In this document: positions 48,772 to 62,036 of the stretch, in pieces
Position numbering within the stretch: position 1 is the first letter of the stretch
Layout of the letters: every line of letters begins with the position of its first letter
Source: Gyromitra esculenta
Taxonomy: Eukaryota; Ascomycota; Pezizomycetes; Pezizales; Discinaceae
Assembly (NCBI GenBank): GCA_038503075.1
Contig: JBCAML010000014.1
Location: 1 to 64,000, forward strand
DNA length: 64,000 nt
Reading direction: 5' to 3'
Translations under genes and position numbers: made by a program
The notes under the pieces: generated by a model
What the model saw: the letters and a program-made list of their open reading frames with translations, nothing else
What the model was told of the DNA's origin: nothing
Databases searched by the model: none

Positions 48772-51160
48772 CTAAAGCTCAATCAAAGTGTCAAGATTAG
48801 TTTCCGCCCTAAACACACTCCATTTAATCGGTTCGCACTTCTGTGCCAGCATTGCCTTCAATGACTTGGCCCAATCTGACCCAGGACTCTCAACTTCATT
48901 ATCGTATCCCCGGTTTTTGACCGATAGGGTGTCGAAAATACTACGGGAAGTAGTGGAGGTCCCAGCGCCACGGGTCAGTTCTGGTGTTGTGAAGAAGTCG
49001 ATAAGCGTTTCGTTCTCCTTCTCCTTTTCTTGCATAACCTCCGAAACGTTGATAAATCCTCTCTCTTGCTTATCCTTCGAAACATCGATAAATCTCTCTT
49101 CTTTTTGAACCTTCGAAAGGTCGATATGTTTACGCTCTTCTGCCTCTTTATCTTGCTTGGCTTGGGCTAAGTCAAGTTTGGCATCAAACAGCTTCTTGAT
49201 CTGGCTCTCGCGATGCGTCTCGGCTGGCTGGGGCGGCAAAACGAATTCCTCTTGAGGCTTATATCCTTGACGAGGTTCTGCGTGGGATTCATCTCCGAAT
49301 AACCCATTGTAGGTCATTGCTTCGACGATTATGGCTTGCTGCTTGCTATCCATTCTAGAAACTGTGACAGGAGGAGTCGGATTTCCCCAATAGTCGGCTG
49401 CATCATACACAGCAACGACATCGCCCCAGTAATTATACTCCGTTTCACTCTCGATTGGAGCAGGAGCTGGTTCGGTATTGACAACCATAGGTTTACAGGT
49501 AGTGGACTTGAAGTCGGCCGGTGAAACGTGACCACGACCCTGAGGAGATTTGGAGGTGGTGGTTTTGATAGGGACCGATTTGGCCGAAGACATTTTCGCC
49601 GCGACGCGTGCAGCATTGGCTAAGCCGGGATAATACACCTCATCCGCATCCGAATCGACTTCAACTTCGTTACATTCGTCTGACGAAATAAAAAAGTGAG
49701 GTCTCAGCGCTGGTGCTTTGCCAGCTGCCTTGTGAACTGAGTTTCCCAAGGCGAAATCAACTCTTCTCGCTCGTCTTCCCAATGGACGATCTCCCAACAA
49801 ACCCGACGAACCAGTACCAGATGGGAACGAATCAGTGGGCGAAATACTGGATTGGCGACCTCCCCAAAATCTGTCGCTGGTATCAATTTTTTCCGTCTTA
49901 GCAGGATCATCGTAAGTGCAACGTCTATTGCCAACCATCCTACGGATGTCCTTGGTCACCTGCTTCCCCCCTTCCATTATGGTTTTTGGGTGTCTGTACC
50001 AGCATTTGTCTCCGTGCGTGCAGTCGTTTTTGAGGAAGGCACGACAGTTTTCCTTGTAACAACCCGGAGAGTAAAGCTTAGCGCCTTCATCCATGTTAGT
50101 TCGATTAGTCTTGTTCAAAACGTCTTCAAGCTTTAGAAACTCTTCGGCGCCCCTAATTTCTTTCCCGTCGGGTCCGATCTGAACAGCAATGATGCCGTAC
50201 TGCTCCGCCAGCACCGGTGGATAGTCGTGAATATAGTCGCAATTGACCCCGAACTTGCAGAAATCAGGTCTTCTAACCCAGGCGTGACAAACGCCGTCGA
50301 ATCGACAATCTTCTTGCATTGTATGTAAGATATCATACGGAAGATTGATCCTAACGAGACGCCGATTGCAAGGAGCAGGAGTATGAGGAACAGGGCTACG
50401 TGTGGTCGAGTGGATAGGTGTGGTCAAGGAAGCGCGCTTTGTGGGCTTGATATCCTCCTCAGATACACTCGATTCGCTGGCAAGATAGTCTGAGGTGACC
50501 ACATCGGATACAGGTGAAGTAGAACCTGTAGAACAAGACAATGTTAGCAGAGGATATCCTTAATTTAGGAAAGTGATATCTACCATTAATATCATTCAAT
50601 TTTTCATCTTTGTCGAGAGACTTGACGGTAGCTGATGTCGTCACGGAAATAGCATGAATGAATTGAACTTCTCTGAGTTCGCTGCTGGCCGTACTGCTCG
50701 ACGATAATTCATTCTCGCTGCTTTTGAGAGGGGATTCGGAGATCTCATCAGATACACAAGCCATCTCCTTGTTGTCAACCGTCTGAATAAGTGTCTGTTC
50801 ATATTCAGCGGGAAAATCGCTGTCGAAATTGATCTCGGTGATTAGCTCGTCGATAAGGGATGGGATGGTGGTTTTGGTGGGTTTAATATTCCCTCCGATG
50901 GCCTTCTTCCCCAGAGGAAACCCGCTAGTGGCGAGGAACTGTTGGAGGTGCTTTTGGTAAATCGTGGCATATAGCCTATCAGCTGGACTTCGGTCTTCGA
51001 AGTCCATCAGATCACTCGCCTGATTTGAAGTAATATGGGTGCCCGTGGTTAGACCACTAGAAACACCCATAGCTGGGGGAGTTGAAAGAGGTTGGTCCGG
51101 CTCGTCGAACAGTGAGATGAGGGGAAGTTCTGCAAGGAGAGATGCAGAGATAAATGCCAT
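48772..51160 (-). CDS. CCCH-type zinc finger protein
   Basis: Two exons, 51160-50584 and 50525-48772, with a 58-base intron, join in phase to give 776 residues. Two CCCH fingers lie in the middle: C272, C282, C288, H292 (C-x9-C-x5-C-x3-H), and C353, C361, C367, H371 (C-x7-C-x5-C-x3-H, ending CWYRHPK). CCCH fingers typically bind single-stranded RNA, so a role in mRNA processing or decay is likely. The N-terminal part is Ser/Thr- and acid-rich and probably disordered. Near residues 680-730 a charged 15-16 residue unit recurs three times (I-D/N-L/V-S-K/E then Q-K/E-E), probably a coiled coil. The ATG at 51160 is preceded by a long purine-rich leader. No orthologue name can be given. Confidence 0.84.
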
Positions 51161-53803
51161 TGCGAGAGGAGTGAATTTTGGTTTGTGAATCAATGATGGG
51201 AGATTGGGTGTGCGAGATCAAGGGATGGGAGGATGGTGGCAGATGATGGGAGGGTGGTGTGGTGAATGAGAAAATGATTATTTCAGGTGAGCAAAATCGA
51301 GCAGAAAGAGTGGGATAGGGCAGAGTAAATAAAGCTCGAATAATCGATCCATTTGATGGGAAATAGAAAGGGATAGATGGGAGAGGTTTGTGGGTTGACA
51401 AGACATAGAATGGAAGAACAATGAAGGTCGCGGGAGGGATGCACGTATTTATGTAGCCTACCCTGCGCGTCTGCGCGTATATCTAATCTCATCTATCACT
51501 GGGCTGTATAAGCTAGCTCTAAATGCAAAAATCCCCAAGGAAATACACGCATCGACGTAACAATCCCATTAACTTCACGTTATATCACTCGAGATATTAG
51601 TAATCCATCACCATGAACTGTGAATCATGATATTCGCTTAGTGCAGGTGGGATTCAAAAAAATAACCTGCCGCTATCCAATCCATAGTTATATCTTATCC
51701 ATGATACGTTGTTCTCTCTCTCGATATCTTGTGAGAACTTATCCATTTCACTCCAAGAATATAGGGCTATCTCCCGCCATTTTTTTGGTATATAAGTATG
51801 CACAGTTGCGGTTATTTGGCGAGGCGATAGCAACAGTACCGTCCCTCGTTTATAGGAGCAACTTTTCCATACAGATAATGGAGACTAAGTACAGAGAATG
51901 TTTTTATCTTGAGGGTATTTCTAAACACTGAAATGAGCATGGAGAAGTAACCCATATCACTAGAATGTGGCATTGCTGCTGTCGCCCCATTTAATGGCTA
52001 TCACTGTAGATATCGAGCACCTCTTATCTTCAAACCACGTGCACTTTCGGTTGCGAGCTTCAGGAAGCCTATATGTACTTACATGTACTTGAGACCAAGG
52101 CAACTACTTTATTGTATCCTTCGCGATCGGCAGAGTGGAGTACTCGATGGAGAAGCCCAAACTTGTAGGCTTTTGCTCACGTCAATCATCAACTATTGCC
52201 AAAGGGAATATCTAGGTACTACGTGACCGTCTTTCAGTTCCAAGTCGAGCGTCCGTTATTTTGCAGTCATACAAGTGGCGATAATCATTAATAGCACTCT
52301 TCCACGATAGCATAATAGTGAAGCCTGGGGTTAGGTAAATTTGTGTTTCGCGGTAGCGGTAGGGCAAACTTCGATTGAACCAACGATAGAATTTAGGTTG
52401 GACAGTCTAGAGCGTGATAGTTCCTAAACAAGTTGATGGACATCTCATATAGTTATTTGTATTTTGCCTAATCGCTAGCAGAACTAAATCATCGATTTGG
52501 TATAAAAAAGTGGTGGGAATAAAAATAAGATGCCGAGGTATCTTGGCTTGTCGCACTGCCGTCGGAACAAACTGTGGAGTTCCGGCCCCAGTACCCTGGC
52601 ACTGCAGCACTCATTACCAAGGGTGATATGCATTCACTGCAGTATATATCAAAATTAATAAAAAATCTCCCTTCGTGCGAGTAGATGTAAGTCCGATCAA
52701 TGACGTGTGTTTAGTTTGAAATTTCTCCTTCTGGCATGTAGAAACTGCTGCTGAAGTATTTTAGAGAAACAATATGCTACTAGCAACAAAAATTAACCCG
52801 GAGATATAAGAAACACAGAAGCTTTGATGCCTCACTTGAAATTGACTTTATGGGCCTATGAAGCACTTTTGAAACTATTTGAGGAGCGTCTGACCTGGAT
52901 GTTCCTAGAAGCTAGAAAGGCACAACCGTGCATCTTGGCGGTTTAGCACTAGCTAGACTACATTGTTTGCTTACTATAAGACCAAAGGTGCGATTAAGGT
53001 TTAGTTCATTGAACCAAGGAATGGCTGGTACAGTAATACGATAGACCAATCATACTATCCCCCTCATATAACCCACATTCCTAATTAAATATCCATGCCA
53101 GCCTGTCTTAGTTACCTCGGATGGTGGAGTACATATGTACAACAAATGACTCTAGTAACAGTAGATGTTACAAGCCTATGCCACTAGAGTTTGAGTCGAA
53201 TTTTCGACCTATCCCTCGGCACTAGATGAAACGCTGGACGCTTGAACTTTCGAATGTGCGCTAAAACTTTCCAGCGTTCGTCTATCAAGGATTCTTGACT
53301 TGGCAATCATTGATATTAAGAACTAGCCCGAAAGACACTTAGGCGGGGAATCGGGTGGTACAGAAATCCTATGTGGAAGCATCGTCAACAGCACGAAGGC
53401 AGCATGGTACATGATTTCCTGCTACCATCTCAATGCTCCCTGTTCCAGTATATTTTCAGCACCGAGGAGTTAGGAAACAGCGTTCTTCCCATTCAACCTT
53501 GAATAATGCCGAGGACCAAATGCTGCCTCGGCTTGTTTCAATAAACGCACAGCGCAAGATCCATGGGTAAAACTACTCAAATGAATCTGTCCTTCGAAAT
53601 ACCTTGGAGAAGACCGGGGCAAACAATTGAGTTTCATATCATCCAGCAATAGATAAAAGGAAGGCATTTGCCCCGTTGTTTAACTCCTTCATCATCATAG
53701 CCAACAGCCTCCTGTGGCCCCTTCGAAGATATCTCCACTACTAGCTGTCTAATTCCCAATCCTCTCTTCCTACGCAATTCTCCTCACTTTAGGATCAAAC
53801 AAT
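51161..53803. other. Gene-free region
   Basis: The first 250 bases are a GA-rich (plus-strand) stretch that is the promoter/leader of the CCCH gene. The remainder has no supportable gene; short frames lack motifs. The last 100 bases before 53804 are pyrimidine-rich and probably the promoter and leader of the esterase gene. Confidence 0.45.
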
Positions 53804-54548
53804 ATGAAGCAAGCAGTTTTCACCGCCCTTATCCTCGCGGCATTTGCCAATGCCAGCCCAATTCTCGAAACCCGTGCAACTTGTGCACCGGTCCACATCA
53901 TTGCAGCTCGAGCTTCTACTGAAGCTCCCGGCGCAGGTATCATTGGCACGGTAGTGCAAAGCGTCATTGCCAGCAGCTCGCAGACGGTTACCACCTCCAA
54001 TGTCGACTACCCAGCCACTCTTACTGACTACGCTGCATCTTCTGCATCTGGAACTGCCGCTCTTACAGCTCTGCTTACGAGCCAAGTTGCTGCTTGTCCT
54101 GACCAGAAGATTGTGTTGGCTGGATACTCACAGGGAGCACATATCATTGGAGACACTTTGGGAGGCGGAGGTGGCGGCACCCTCCTCGGAGCTAAGACAC
54201 CTGCTATTTCTACAGCGATTTCTTCCCACGGTATTCTTCTCTGGCCATAGCTTACAGCTGTATAATTTACTGACACTTTTTTTTTCCCCAGTGGTTGCTG
54301 TAGTTCTGATGGGTGACCCCCGTCACATTAACGGCGAATCTTTCCAGGAAGGAACCGCTCTGACTCCTGGACTCTTCCCTCGTCTCTCTGATCAGTCCCT
54401 GGAGTCGTTTTCGAGCAAGATCAATTCTTTCTGCGATATTGGAGACTTATTCTGCGCCAGTGGAACTAGCACCCTCATCCATTTGGGATATGTGACGAAG
54501 TATGGCACTGTCGCCAAGAACTTTATTTTGACCAAGATTGGTGGTTAA
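53804..54548 (+). CDS. Secreted cutinase / acetylxylan esterase (CE5 family)
   Basis: Two exons, 53804-54230 and 54292-54548, give 227 residues. A signal peptide is clear (MKQAVFTALILAAFANA). The mature start ATCAPVHIIAARASTEAPGAG matches family members that begin with a Cys and an ARxxxExPG-like segment. The nucleophile is S109 in the GYSQG elbow. D194 in CDIGDLFC and H206 in IHLGY complete the catalytic triad. Cys27, 98, 190 and 197 fit two disulfides. A Gly-rich run (GGGGGG, 119-125) lies shortly after the nucleophile elbow. The enzyme would hydrolyse acetyl groups on xylan or cutin esters outside the cell; sequence alone does not separate the two. It lies 0.7 kb from a convergent glucanase gene. 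Confidence 0.93.
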
Positions 54549-55222
54549 GCGTATGTCCTTGTATCTCAAGATACGATGATCGGCTTTATAGCTGGCGCGG
54601 ACTTGGTTGGGGGTATGTTTGGGACTGGGGAATTGGATTGAGGCTAGGAAATTTGTCCGTGATAGCTCAGATATATGGAGCAGGAATCTCCTAAAATAAA
54701 AAACATATTTACCGGTACCTTTGTGTGTGCGTTGTTGTGGGAGACAGATTATTCCAGTATGCAAAAAGTGCCCTCTTGTCTTCAAAATTTGATAGGTTTT
54801 ATGGAGTGATTTATCGTACTTCTCCTAGCTCGTAGAACAGGAGCGGATGGCTGTTGGAGAAGCTTCCTAATACGAGGTGCCTCCACGGGTGTGGCTTCGG
54901 AGTCGGAAATGATTGAGAGACAGGTACCCGAGCACACGGGCACTTGGGCTCCCGAAGAGCTATTTAGATAGGGGTCGTATGCCCACCTCAAGCAAGCAAG
55001 CCTAAGCAATCAAGCAATTGAGTCTTCTATTCCTCCCTACGCGCCCCAGTATTACAACAATGGCCAGGGCAGAAAATGCGAGTGACACCGGATGGCCCCT
55101 CCATTCATCCACATTATCGACCTCATGATTAGATTGTATTGTTTTTTCGAAGAAATCTCAATTTTCATCCACACTAACACCCTCTAGAGTATCACACATA
55201 GTAAAGCCAATCCCCTAAAATC
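54549..55222. terminator. Convergent 3' region
   Basis: Spacer between the convergently transcribed esterase and glucanase genes. No gene supported. It should contain both 3' UTRs; no exact processing site can be named. Confidence 0.4.
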
Positions 55223-56530
55223 TCAACAGCTCACAGGATTGAAATCAATTTTATGCGGGTAAGGATTCGACGCGGTTCTGTATCCATATATCCCAAAGTT
55301 CCCCTCGCTATCCGAATTAAACGTATGCGCAAACCATCCAATTTTCTGTTGCTTAAAGTATTGACAGTTGCTCGTCCAGAGGTTCCAATACTGATTCGCG
55401 CCTGTAATCGAGACACCTTTCCAAACGTCACTCCCACAATTGCTGCCACGGTCTCGACCGTCGTGACCAGAACCCCACGGATTTTGCGTGATCATCATCG
55501 CTTTGCCAGGGATGAGGGCTTTGAAAGCAGCAATGTCACCGGTGATAGAAGACCATTCGTCTAAAGGCATTAGGCAATTCCCATAGTATGGCATTACTGG
55601 GTGAAGATGTCAGCATTCAAAATTTGTATGGCAATTGAAGTTGACTTACTATGAGCAGAATTAAAGTCGATTCCCTTGATAACAACGTCACGAGTTTCCT
55701 TAGGAGCTTGATCGTAGCCATATTTCATCTTTGAAACCAATTGAGTTAGTCTCAGCCTAAAGTTTGAAAACTTATAGGTTATTGGGGGATCTGTGTGTGA
55801 CAACATACCTCACTAACTGTGATCGGAACACCAAGTTCCTTTAATTTCTTCTTGAGGTCGGTGAACTCATACGCATAAGTGTCGCTAATACTCCAACTGA
55901 ACAAGGGCTCAGAACCAAAAGAGACGGAGTGGATCACATGTCGAGCAATGGGGTTTTCGCGCAAGACTTTAAGAAGGTTATCTTTACGAGCACCCCAGGC
56001 AGCTTCTTCTTCTGGATCATAGCCATGCCAGACAATCCCAAGCACGCCCCTATTAATTTGTATTAGTTTTCGATATCACAGAAGCACGGAGCTAGCTCGA
56101 TGACTTACAAATTGTTCTCGGCAGCAGCCTGAACAATGTTATCCCAAACAAAGCTTTGTTCGCAGATTGGTCCGTAGATTCGAACCATTCGTGCACCGTC
56201 TCCAGCCATCACTGCAAAGTCCTGGCGAAGCTGAGCAAGAGAATACACCGCATCACCGCAAGTGTAACCTTTAAGGTCTCTCACGTAACTATTCCAGATA
56301 GAATCGATGCTTAGTCACTACAGAGCCAATCAAACGCGAATGAGAGTCTAGACTTACCCAAGCCAACCATAAAATCTATCATATGGGCACCACCATTGAT
56401 CGCGCGAAACAGTTGGGGTTTGTACAACTCCGTTAACCTTCTGAAATGTTAAGCCATAAGGGAAGCAATTACTCTGAGCATTAGCTGCTGCAAGACATGC
56501 TGTTGCAAGCCCCAGCAAAGAGATCCTCAT
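55223..56530 (-). CDS. Secreted GH17-like glucan endo-1,3-beta-glucosidase
   Basis: Minus-strand gene with about five exons; ATG at 56530. The signal peptide is MRISLLGLATACLAAANA. Then come YGLTFQKVNG, YVRDLKGYTCGDAVYSLAQL, MVRIYGPICEQ, a barrel strand LGVLGIVWHGYD, and SFGSEPLFSW, which carries the expected acid/base Glu of the GH17 (beta/alpha)8 barrel. Further strands are VPITVSEV and MPYYGNC, then AMMITQNPWGSG. The latter aligns with the usual T-E-x-G-W-P-S nucleophile strand but has Gln in place of Glu. The C-terminus has IGWFAHTFNSDSEGNFGIYGY. Expected role: cleavage or remodelling of beta-1,3-glucan, either its own wall or plant callose. If the Gln substitution is real, the protein may bind without hydrolysing. 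Confidence 0.83.
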
Positions 56531-59500
56531 GATGTTCGCTGGTTTTCGATAAGTATCTTCAAAGAGTGACAGATACCTCAGCAGCAAGTTGAAGTATTTG
56601 TTTTATGGAAACGGATCCTCCCTAATATAGTCTAAAATTCCGTTTTCCAAGCAGAAACGATCGTCAAAACCTACTTCTCCATTCAAATAATCTCACCACC
56701 ACAATCCGGGAAGCCCATGAAGCATTCCTGGGACACAACAACCACAAAGAGAAAAATTTCCTCGTATTAGAGCCTCGGCATCGTCTCAGGTCTTCCATGT
56801 TCACCAGTATCGATGCTCTCGGAGATTTCGGTTGCTTACGAGCTGCCTTTCGAGGGTAGACACCAGTGCCACAAGGTTCAAGGGGTGCAACTTGGCAAAG
56901 TTAGTCCTATGTACGCTCTATCGTGTGACAGTAACAATGATGATCAATAGTATACAGCATTAGATTAATATACTGCCGAGGCGGTCAAGAAAAACTCACA
57001 TGATTTTTATACACTCCGGAGCTAGCTGTCCTAGGAAAAATCCCGAAAAATCAAGCCAGGCAAGCCTAAGTACAGGAATGGAAGGAGTTCTAGGGATGAA
57101 TCGTGATATGATAGCTTTGGAGAGGAGATTTAAGGTAGAAAAACCTATGAGATCTAGAGAAAGGATACAAAACAGAAAATTTTAGCATAGCGTTTGATAG
57201 CAGAAAGAAAGATAAATGATCAAAAAGAATCGGGAAGATTATGCTGTCATCCATACGGTGCTGTAGGTAAACCATCACGAATACTACGGAAATTGCTATG
57301 GAAAGGACGAAAATCCAGATGAAGAATAACAATATTAGGTAATATTTTAAGGTCTTAATCAGGGACTAGGTTTTAGGTAAATTTCTGTATGTAAGAAGTT
57401 TCTACTTCCACGGGTCTCACAATCACGCTCTCCCACAAGCGTACACTTTGACACCACACACTTAGGCCTACCCAAAGTTAAACTCTACTGCTCCCCATAC
57501 GATTAAGGCTGGAATTTGAACCCTACAAGCTACAGGCTAAATTTTGAATTTTCCGTAGCACCAGCTTCCTATTTCCATGAAAGCGGGGTATTGCCTGGTA
57601 TGTATTATGCAACAGCAAAGTCCATTGCAAAATCAAGGTAATACTAACGTCTTTTACTGAGCGTTCGGAGTTCGCCATCAGTATGCGCCGTAGATCAATG
57701 CTTAATACCCCGCGTTTTAAAAACCCCTGATTCAAGTAGGGCATAAGGCCGGCATCTTTACCTTCTCGAGGCCGGACAGATTGAGGAACTGAAATCCAGG
57801 CTGAAGCCATGACTGCATCACCATCCCCAAACGTAGGACAACCTAGGCAGAGAGCAATACCATGGGCCGCAAGCACATTTCGTCCTCTTCATTCCATGGC
57901 TAACGGGAATCCGGTCCTATATCTCCTTTGGTGAACGACGTTGGAGGCTCTAATTCTGCAAGATCCGATCCGCTGAAGGGAACGGAGCTGATTGCTTCTT
58001 GCAGTAGGGAAAATATATCAACTGCCATACTCTCATACTCTCGCCGGCTAACCACTATTTATGCTTAATTGTCTTGCTTTTTACGGACCTGGGATACGCG
58101 GGTAAGGGGACGGGCCGGATGGACGGGCCGCAGGGATGCTGCGCATCGTCTTCCAACGTCGACCCATCACTTACCTACGCACTTTGGGAATATATCCCGT
58201 CGCCTTATTAATATTACTTTTACTATTAATTCCTTCTAAGCGTATGTAATTACGTACCAATCCGAAGAAATGCCGTTGACGGCTCCAGGTTCACTCCTGG
58301 TCACGTGAATTGGCTATACACGTCGCTCAAGGGGAGATAAAAGACCGTGTTAAATTGCAGAATGGAATCTTCCCCAATAACCTATCAAATAGGATGGAAT
58401 CCCTGTGTGGTCTCTGTGAAAGGTGTACCTACTGAGACCAATAGAAGCCCATCTCGTATTTCCCATAATTAGTACAAAAAAACTATTAGTTACATGTAGT
58501 TTAGCGGGTAAATTTTTTCCTTCACAACCCATCGTTTATACCAGGGGCTAAATGCATGTACTCTAAAGTAGAATCGTCCGAATCTATAGAAATATTCATA
58601 CCACTGCGGAAACTAGGTCCATTCGTAGGTCGACACTTATTACCTATCATATAATAAGTTATATCGCTTGCACGAAATCCCCCAGTGAGCCAAAACCAAG
58701 GATTGATGCGGAATAGCGCACATATCAAAAACTCTTTAGATCTTTGTCCTAGGTCTACATATGCAGCGAATATGCAGGAACTTTGTTTCCACAGGGCAGT
58801 TCTACAACTATGTAGGCGCGTGGAGCCTATTTAAGTTAAATCTAATTATTGCGAGCGATTCTTGTGACTTGTAGCCCTAACCCTGTGATTTTCGCGATAC
58901 GAGGACGAATCCAGGATCCAAGCTTAGTTTAGGCACGATTCAAACCAAATGCCTTACTCATGATTGGTGGTGCATCCTCAAGAATATTCAGTTACATTTT
59001 GCTCCCAGGATGGTTTTGAAATTTTTCTTCAAACTCAGTAAGTAACCATAAATTTACCGCCTAGAAGCATACTATACCTCTCGTTTACTCGAGCAGCATG
59101 AGGCAGACCCCTAATACATATATTCATAAGGCGTCTCCGGGCGTAACCTCTCGCTCGTCTTGAAGCGCCTCGTGGACTAGCCTGTTATATTCTGGCTTTT
59201 GACTAGAGTAGCAAACCAATAGGCCCGGGCTAACCAGTCTTAAAACCGTGCGTGACTAGAATGTACAAAGCCTTATACTTACCCGTTATTAGTAGAGAAC
59301 TGCTAGGCAGTCTCTATTTGGTGCAGAAAATATATTAGCAATAGCAATAGCAATAGTAGCCGTAGTGATTTTACTTAGTTGATCGTAACTAATGGTAAAC
59401 GCAAAGCAAAAAACCCGCAATACAGGACTGATCGATATCCAGCAGACTGCCATACATCCTATCCCTCTCATCTTAGGTTCCTTCCATCTATAAGCCCTAG

Positions 59501-61100
59501 AATCCCCATTTCTGTAGCCTTGGTACTATTGATCACGGGTTTCCGTCCGGTAATTACGGCGCAAAGTTCTATTCTCTCCACACTTTTATGCGTATTCAGT
59601 CACTCGTTCAAATAAAATTCAAGATAATTGGCACAAAAGCTCACTTCAAACGTAGAATCCGTTAAAATCAGCTAATCTCTCAAAACTCAACAGACCCCAA
59701 TATGTGTATTTTAATCCACAATTGTTGATCAGGTCTCCCACTCGTAAGCCGGTTTCAAGAGCGCAGCCATTGCGATATGACCGGATAGAATTGCAAGCGA
59801 GAGCAATCCATCGATTGGTCTTGGCCTAATCATCTTGTACGCGAAGTACCATCTCATTCTCCCCCGAGAACCCCTTTCTAAACCGGCTTGGCGACACTGA
59901 CAGTAGCTTGGCATCATCTACTTGATCCGAGAAGCATTGTTCGTGGGGAGATTTTTGTTGTTTTCGGGGGTTTGTCGAGCCTTGGCTCTATCTATCTGCC
60001 ACGCAACCCCTAGATCTCTGTTCTGCCAAGATCGCAAATGCTCACATCTAGATCTAAACATCTATTTAGAGTTAAGCGGGAAAGGCTTCCAGATCCCGGC
60101 AGCAACATAATTCGCCCCCCGTTCGTCCGTAAGGCGCGGCGGTCTTGGGGTCAATATACGCGATCCCAAGGGCTAGGATCTAGAGGGAAGTTCCGATGCT
60201 GAGATATCCAACGGATGCTTCTAGCAATATATTCCGCACTGAACTCGGTTATAGATTCTCGACATGATATCCATGTAAAGCAGTCATACTCTATTGAAGA
60301 TATAGTTTTTTTCGGATTATCTGGCTGCAAGGGCGTAAGTTGGGTTTAGAGCTCAAAACTCACCACTCTTTCTGATTAGCATGTCGTCCATATATCTAGA
60401 TTATATGTTTATAGTTTAACAATACCGCTGAAAACGTAACTCATAAGATAACCTACCAAGATAATTTCTGTCACTAAAGAATTTCATTCAGCATGGCGAG
60501 GGGATGTCCAGCTCCACAATACCTTAACAATTGCTACTCAACTTCCTTACCTTAATCAAAGTATGCACCTCGGAAGCGTCAATCGAGCTAACTCTAGTCC
60601 CTTGATACATATATTGCATGCTGAAACGAGTGTACGGACAGAGTCCCGAAGCCAAGCACGGAATTCTCCTACCCCACTAATAATGTTAGTACACGTCAAA
60701 TACAGCCAACCGGTGGGAACTGGCCCGAGATCTCACCATTTGAATTCTCCGATATGGAATTCCAAGCCTTATAGCGGGAAGGCACTATCAAGGTTCCGAC
60801 AACAATCTAATGTCTAGTTCATATATAAAAAATGAAGGCCCGTGAACCTCACCTTACTATTGTCCATGATACGTTATAAAAGAGAACCTCTCCCCTCAAG
60901 TTCATTCCTGCTCTTCACTACACTCCATCCACTCATTGTAGTAGCAATCTAGCTTTTCCTTCCTTCCTCCTCTGCAAATTTCAATTCGCTCGCTCGCTCG
61001 CTTTGATAGCAGCCCTTCTCTTACAAAAAGTTCTTTTTTTTCATACAAAATTACTTTCAACTCCGCTATCAAAATCATATTTAACCCGAACTTCGCAAAG
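56531..61100. other. Long gene-free region
   Basis: No supportable gene in 4.6 kb. The minus frame 57523-57876 and others carry no motif. CCCTAACCCT near 58871. A short (AGCAAT)n run near 59336-59354 (agcaatagcaatagcaatag). The last 200 bases are pyrimidine-rich with GCTCGCTCGCTCGCT near 60990, typical of a fungal promoter, ahead of the pectate lyase. Confidence 0.5.
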
Positions 61101-62036
61101 ATGCAAATCACCGCTCTCTTCGTCTCTATTGTGCTCGGCGCTGTCTCTGTCTCCGCGGCTGCCACTACCACTTTCCCTTCCGCGGCAGGGGCTACAACTT
61201 TATCCGCAGCCAAGACCATCACTGGGACCTTTGATGGAGGCATGAAGAGGTTCGGACGTGGAGGTAAGTCTTTTTTGATTTCTAGGTCGAATATATAAAC
61301 AGAATTTGCATGCTCACTCCACTTGTTTTTTTTCTCCAGTTTCTTGCACTGGTCAAGCCGAAGGTGGCGACAAGGATGCTGTATTCATTCTTGAATCAGG
61401 CGCCGTACTGAAGAACGTTATTATCGGCAAAGACCAGATCGAGGGTGTCCACTGCAAGGGCAGCTGTAAGAACTCCCCATTCTCGGATTACTTAAGAACG
61501 TCATCGTCACCGTACTAAGATCTCTAAGGCACCATTCAAAACGTTTGGTGGGAAGATGTCTGCGAGGATGCCTTGACCATCAAACAGACATCTGGAACTT
61601 CTACCATCACCGGCGGTGGCGCAAAGGGTGCCGACGACAAGGTTATCCAGCACAATGGCGGCGGTAAAGTCGTCATTAAGGACTTCTACGTTCAGGACTT
61701 CGGTAAGCTCTGGCGCTCATGCGGCAACTGCAAATCTGGTCAAACCAAGCGCCAAGTCGAGATTTCAGGTGTTGTGGCCAAGAACGGAAAGCTCCTCGCT
61801 GGTGCTAACGAGAACTATGGAGGTAAGCTCTAACAGCTCATATATGGATTCTGAGTTCAACCCACTTACTCTTAACCGTAGATACCGTCATCATCAAGTC
61901 TACCAAGGTCTCAAACGTCAAGAAGATCTGTGCCAGGTACCAAGGCAACTCTTCTGGTGCTGAGCCCACTGAGCTTGGAAGCGGCCCTGACACAAAGGTT
62001 TGCTTGTATGCCACTTCAGATATCACCACAATCTAA
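61101..62036 (+). CDS. Secreted pectate lyase (PL3 family)
   Basis: Four exons, 61101-61263, 61340-61465, 61529-61822 and 61882-62036, give 245 residues, the usual PL3 size. Signal peptide [19 protein letters not shown]. Then [94 protein letters not shown] and a C-terminal [11 protein letters not shown]. These are the stacked beta-helix rungs and Cys pattern of PL3. PL3 enzymes cleave de-esterified pectin by beta-elimination and need calcium; the Asp/Glu residues around EDVCEDA are in the known calcium-binding region, and Lys/Arg residues further on are the candidates for catalysis. It supports a plant-tissue-degrading lifestyle. Confidence 0.94.

Noticed and set aside
57490..57530. Reverse-strand TAGGGTTCAAATTCC resembling a tRNA T-arm
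   Set aside because: No cloverleaf can be drawn from the neighbouring bases.
57523..57876. 117-codon minus-strand ORF
   Set aside because: No motif or splice partners; left unannotated.
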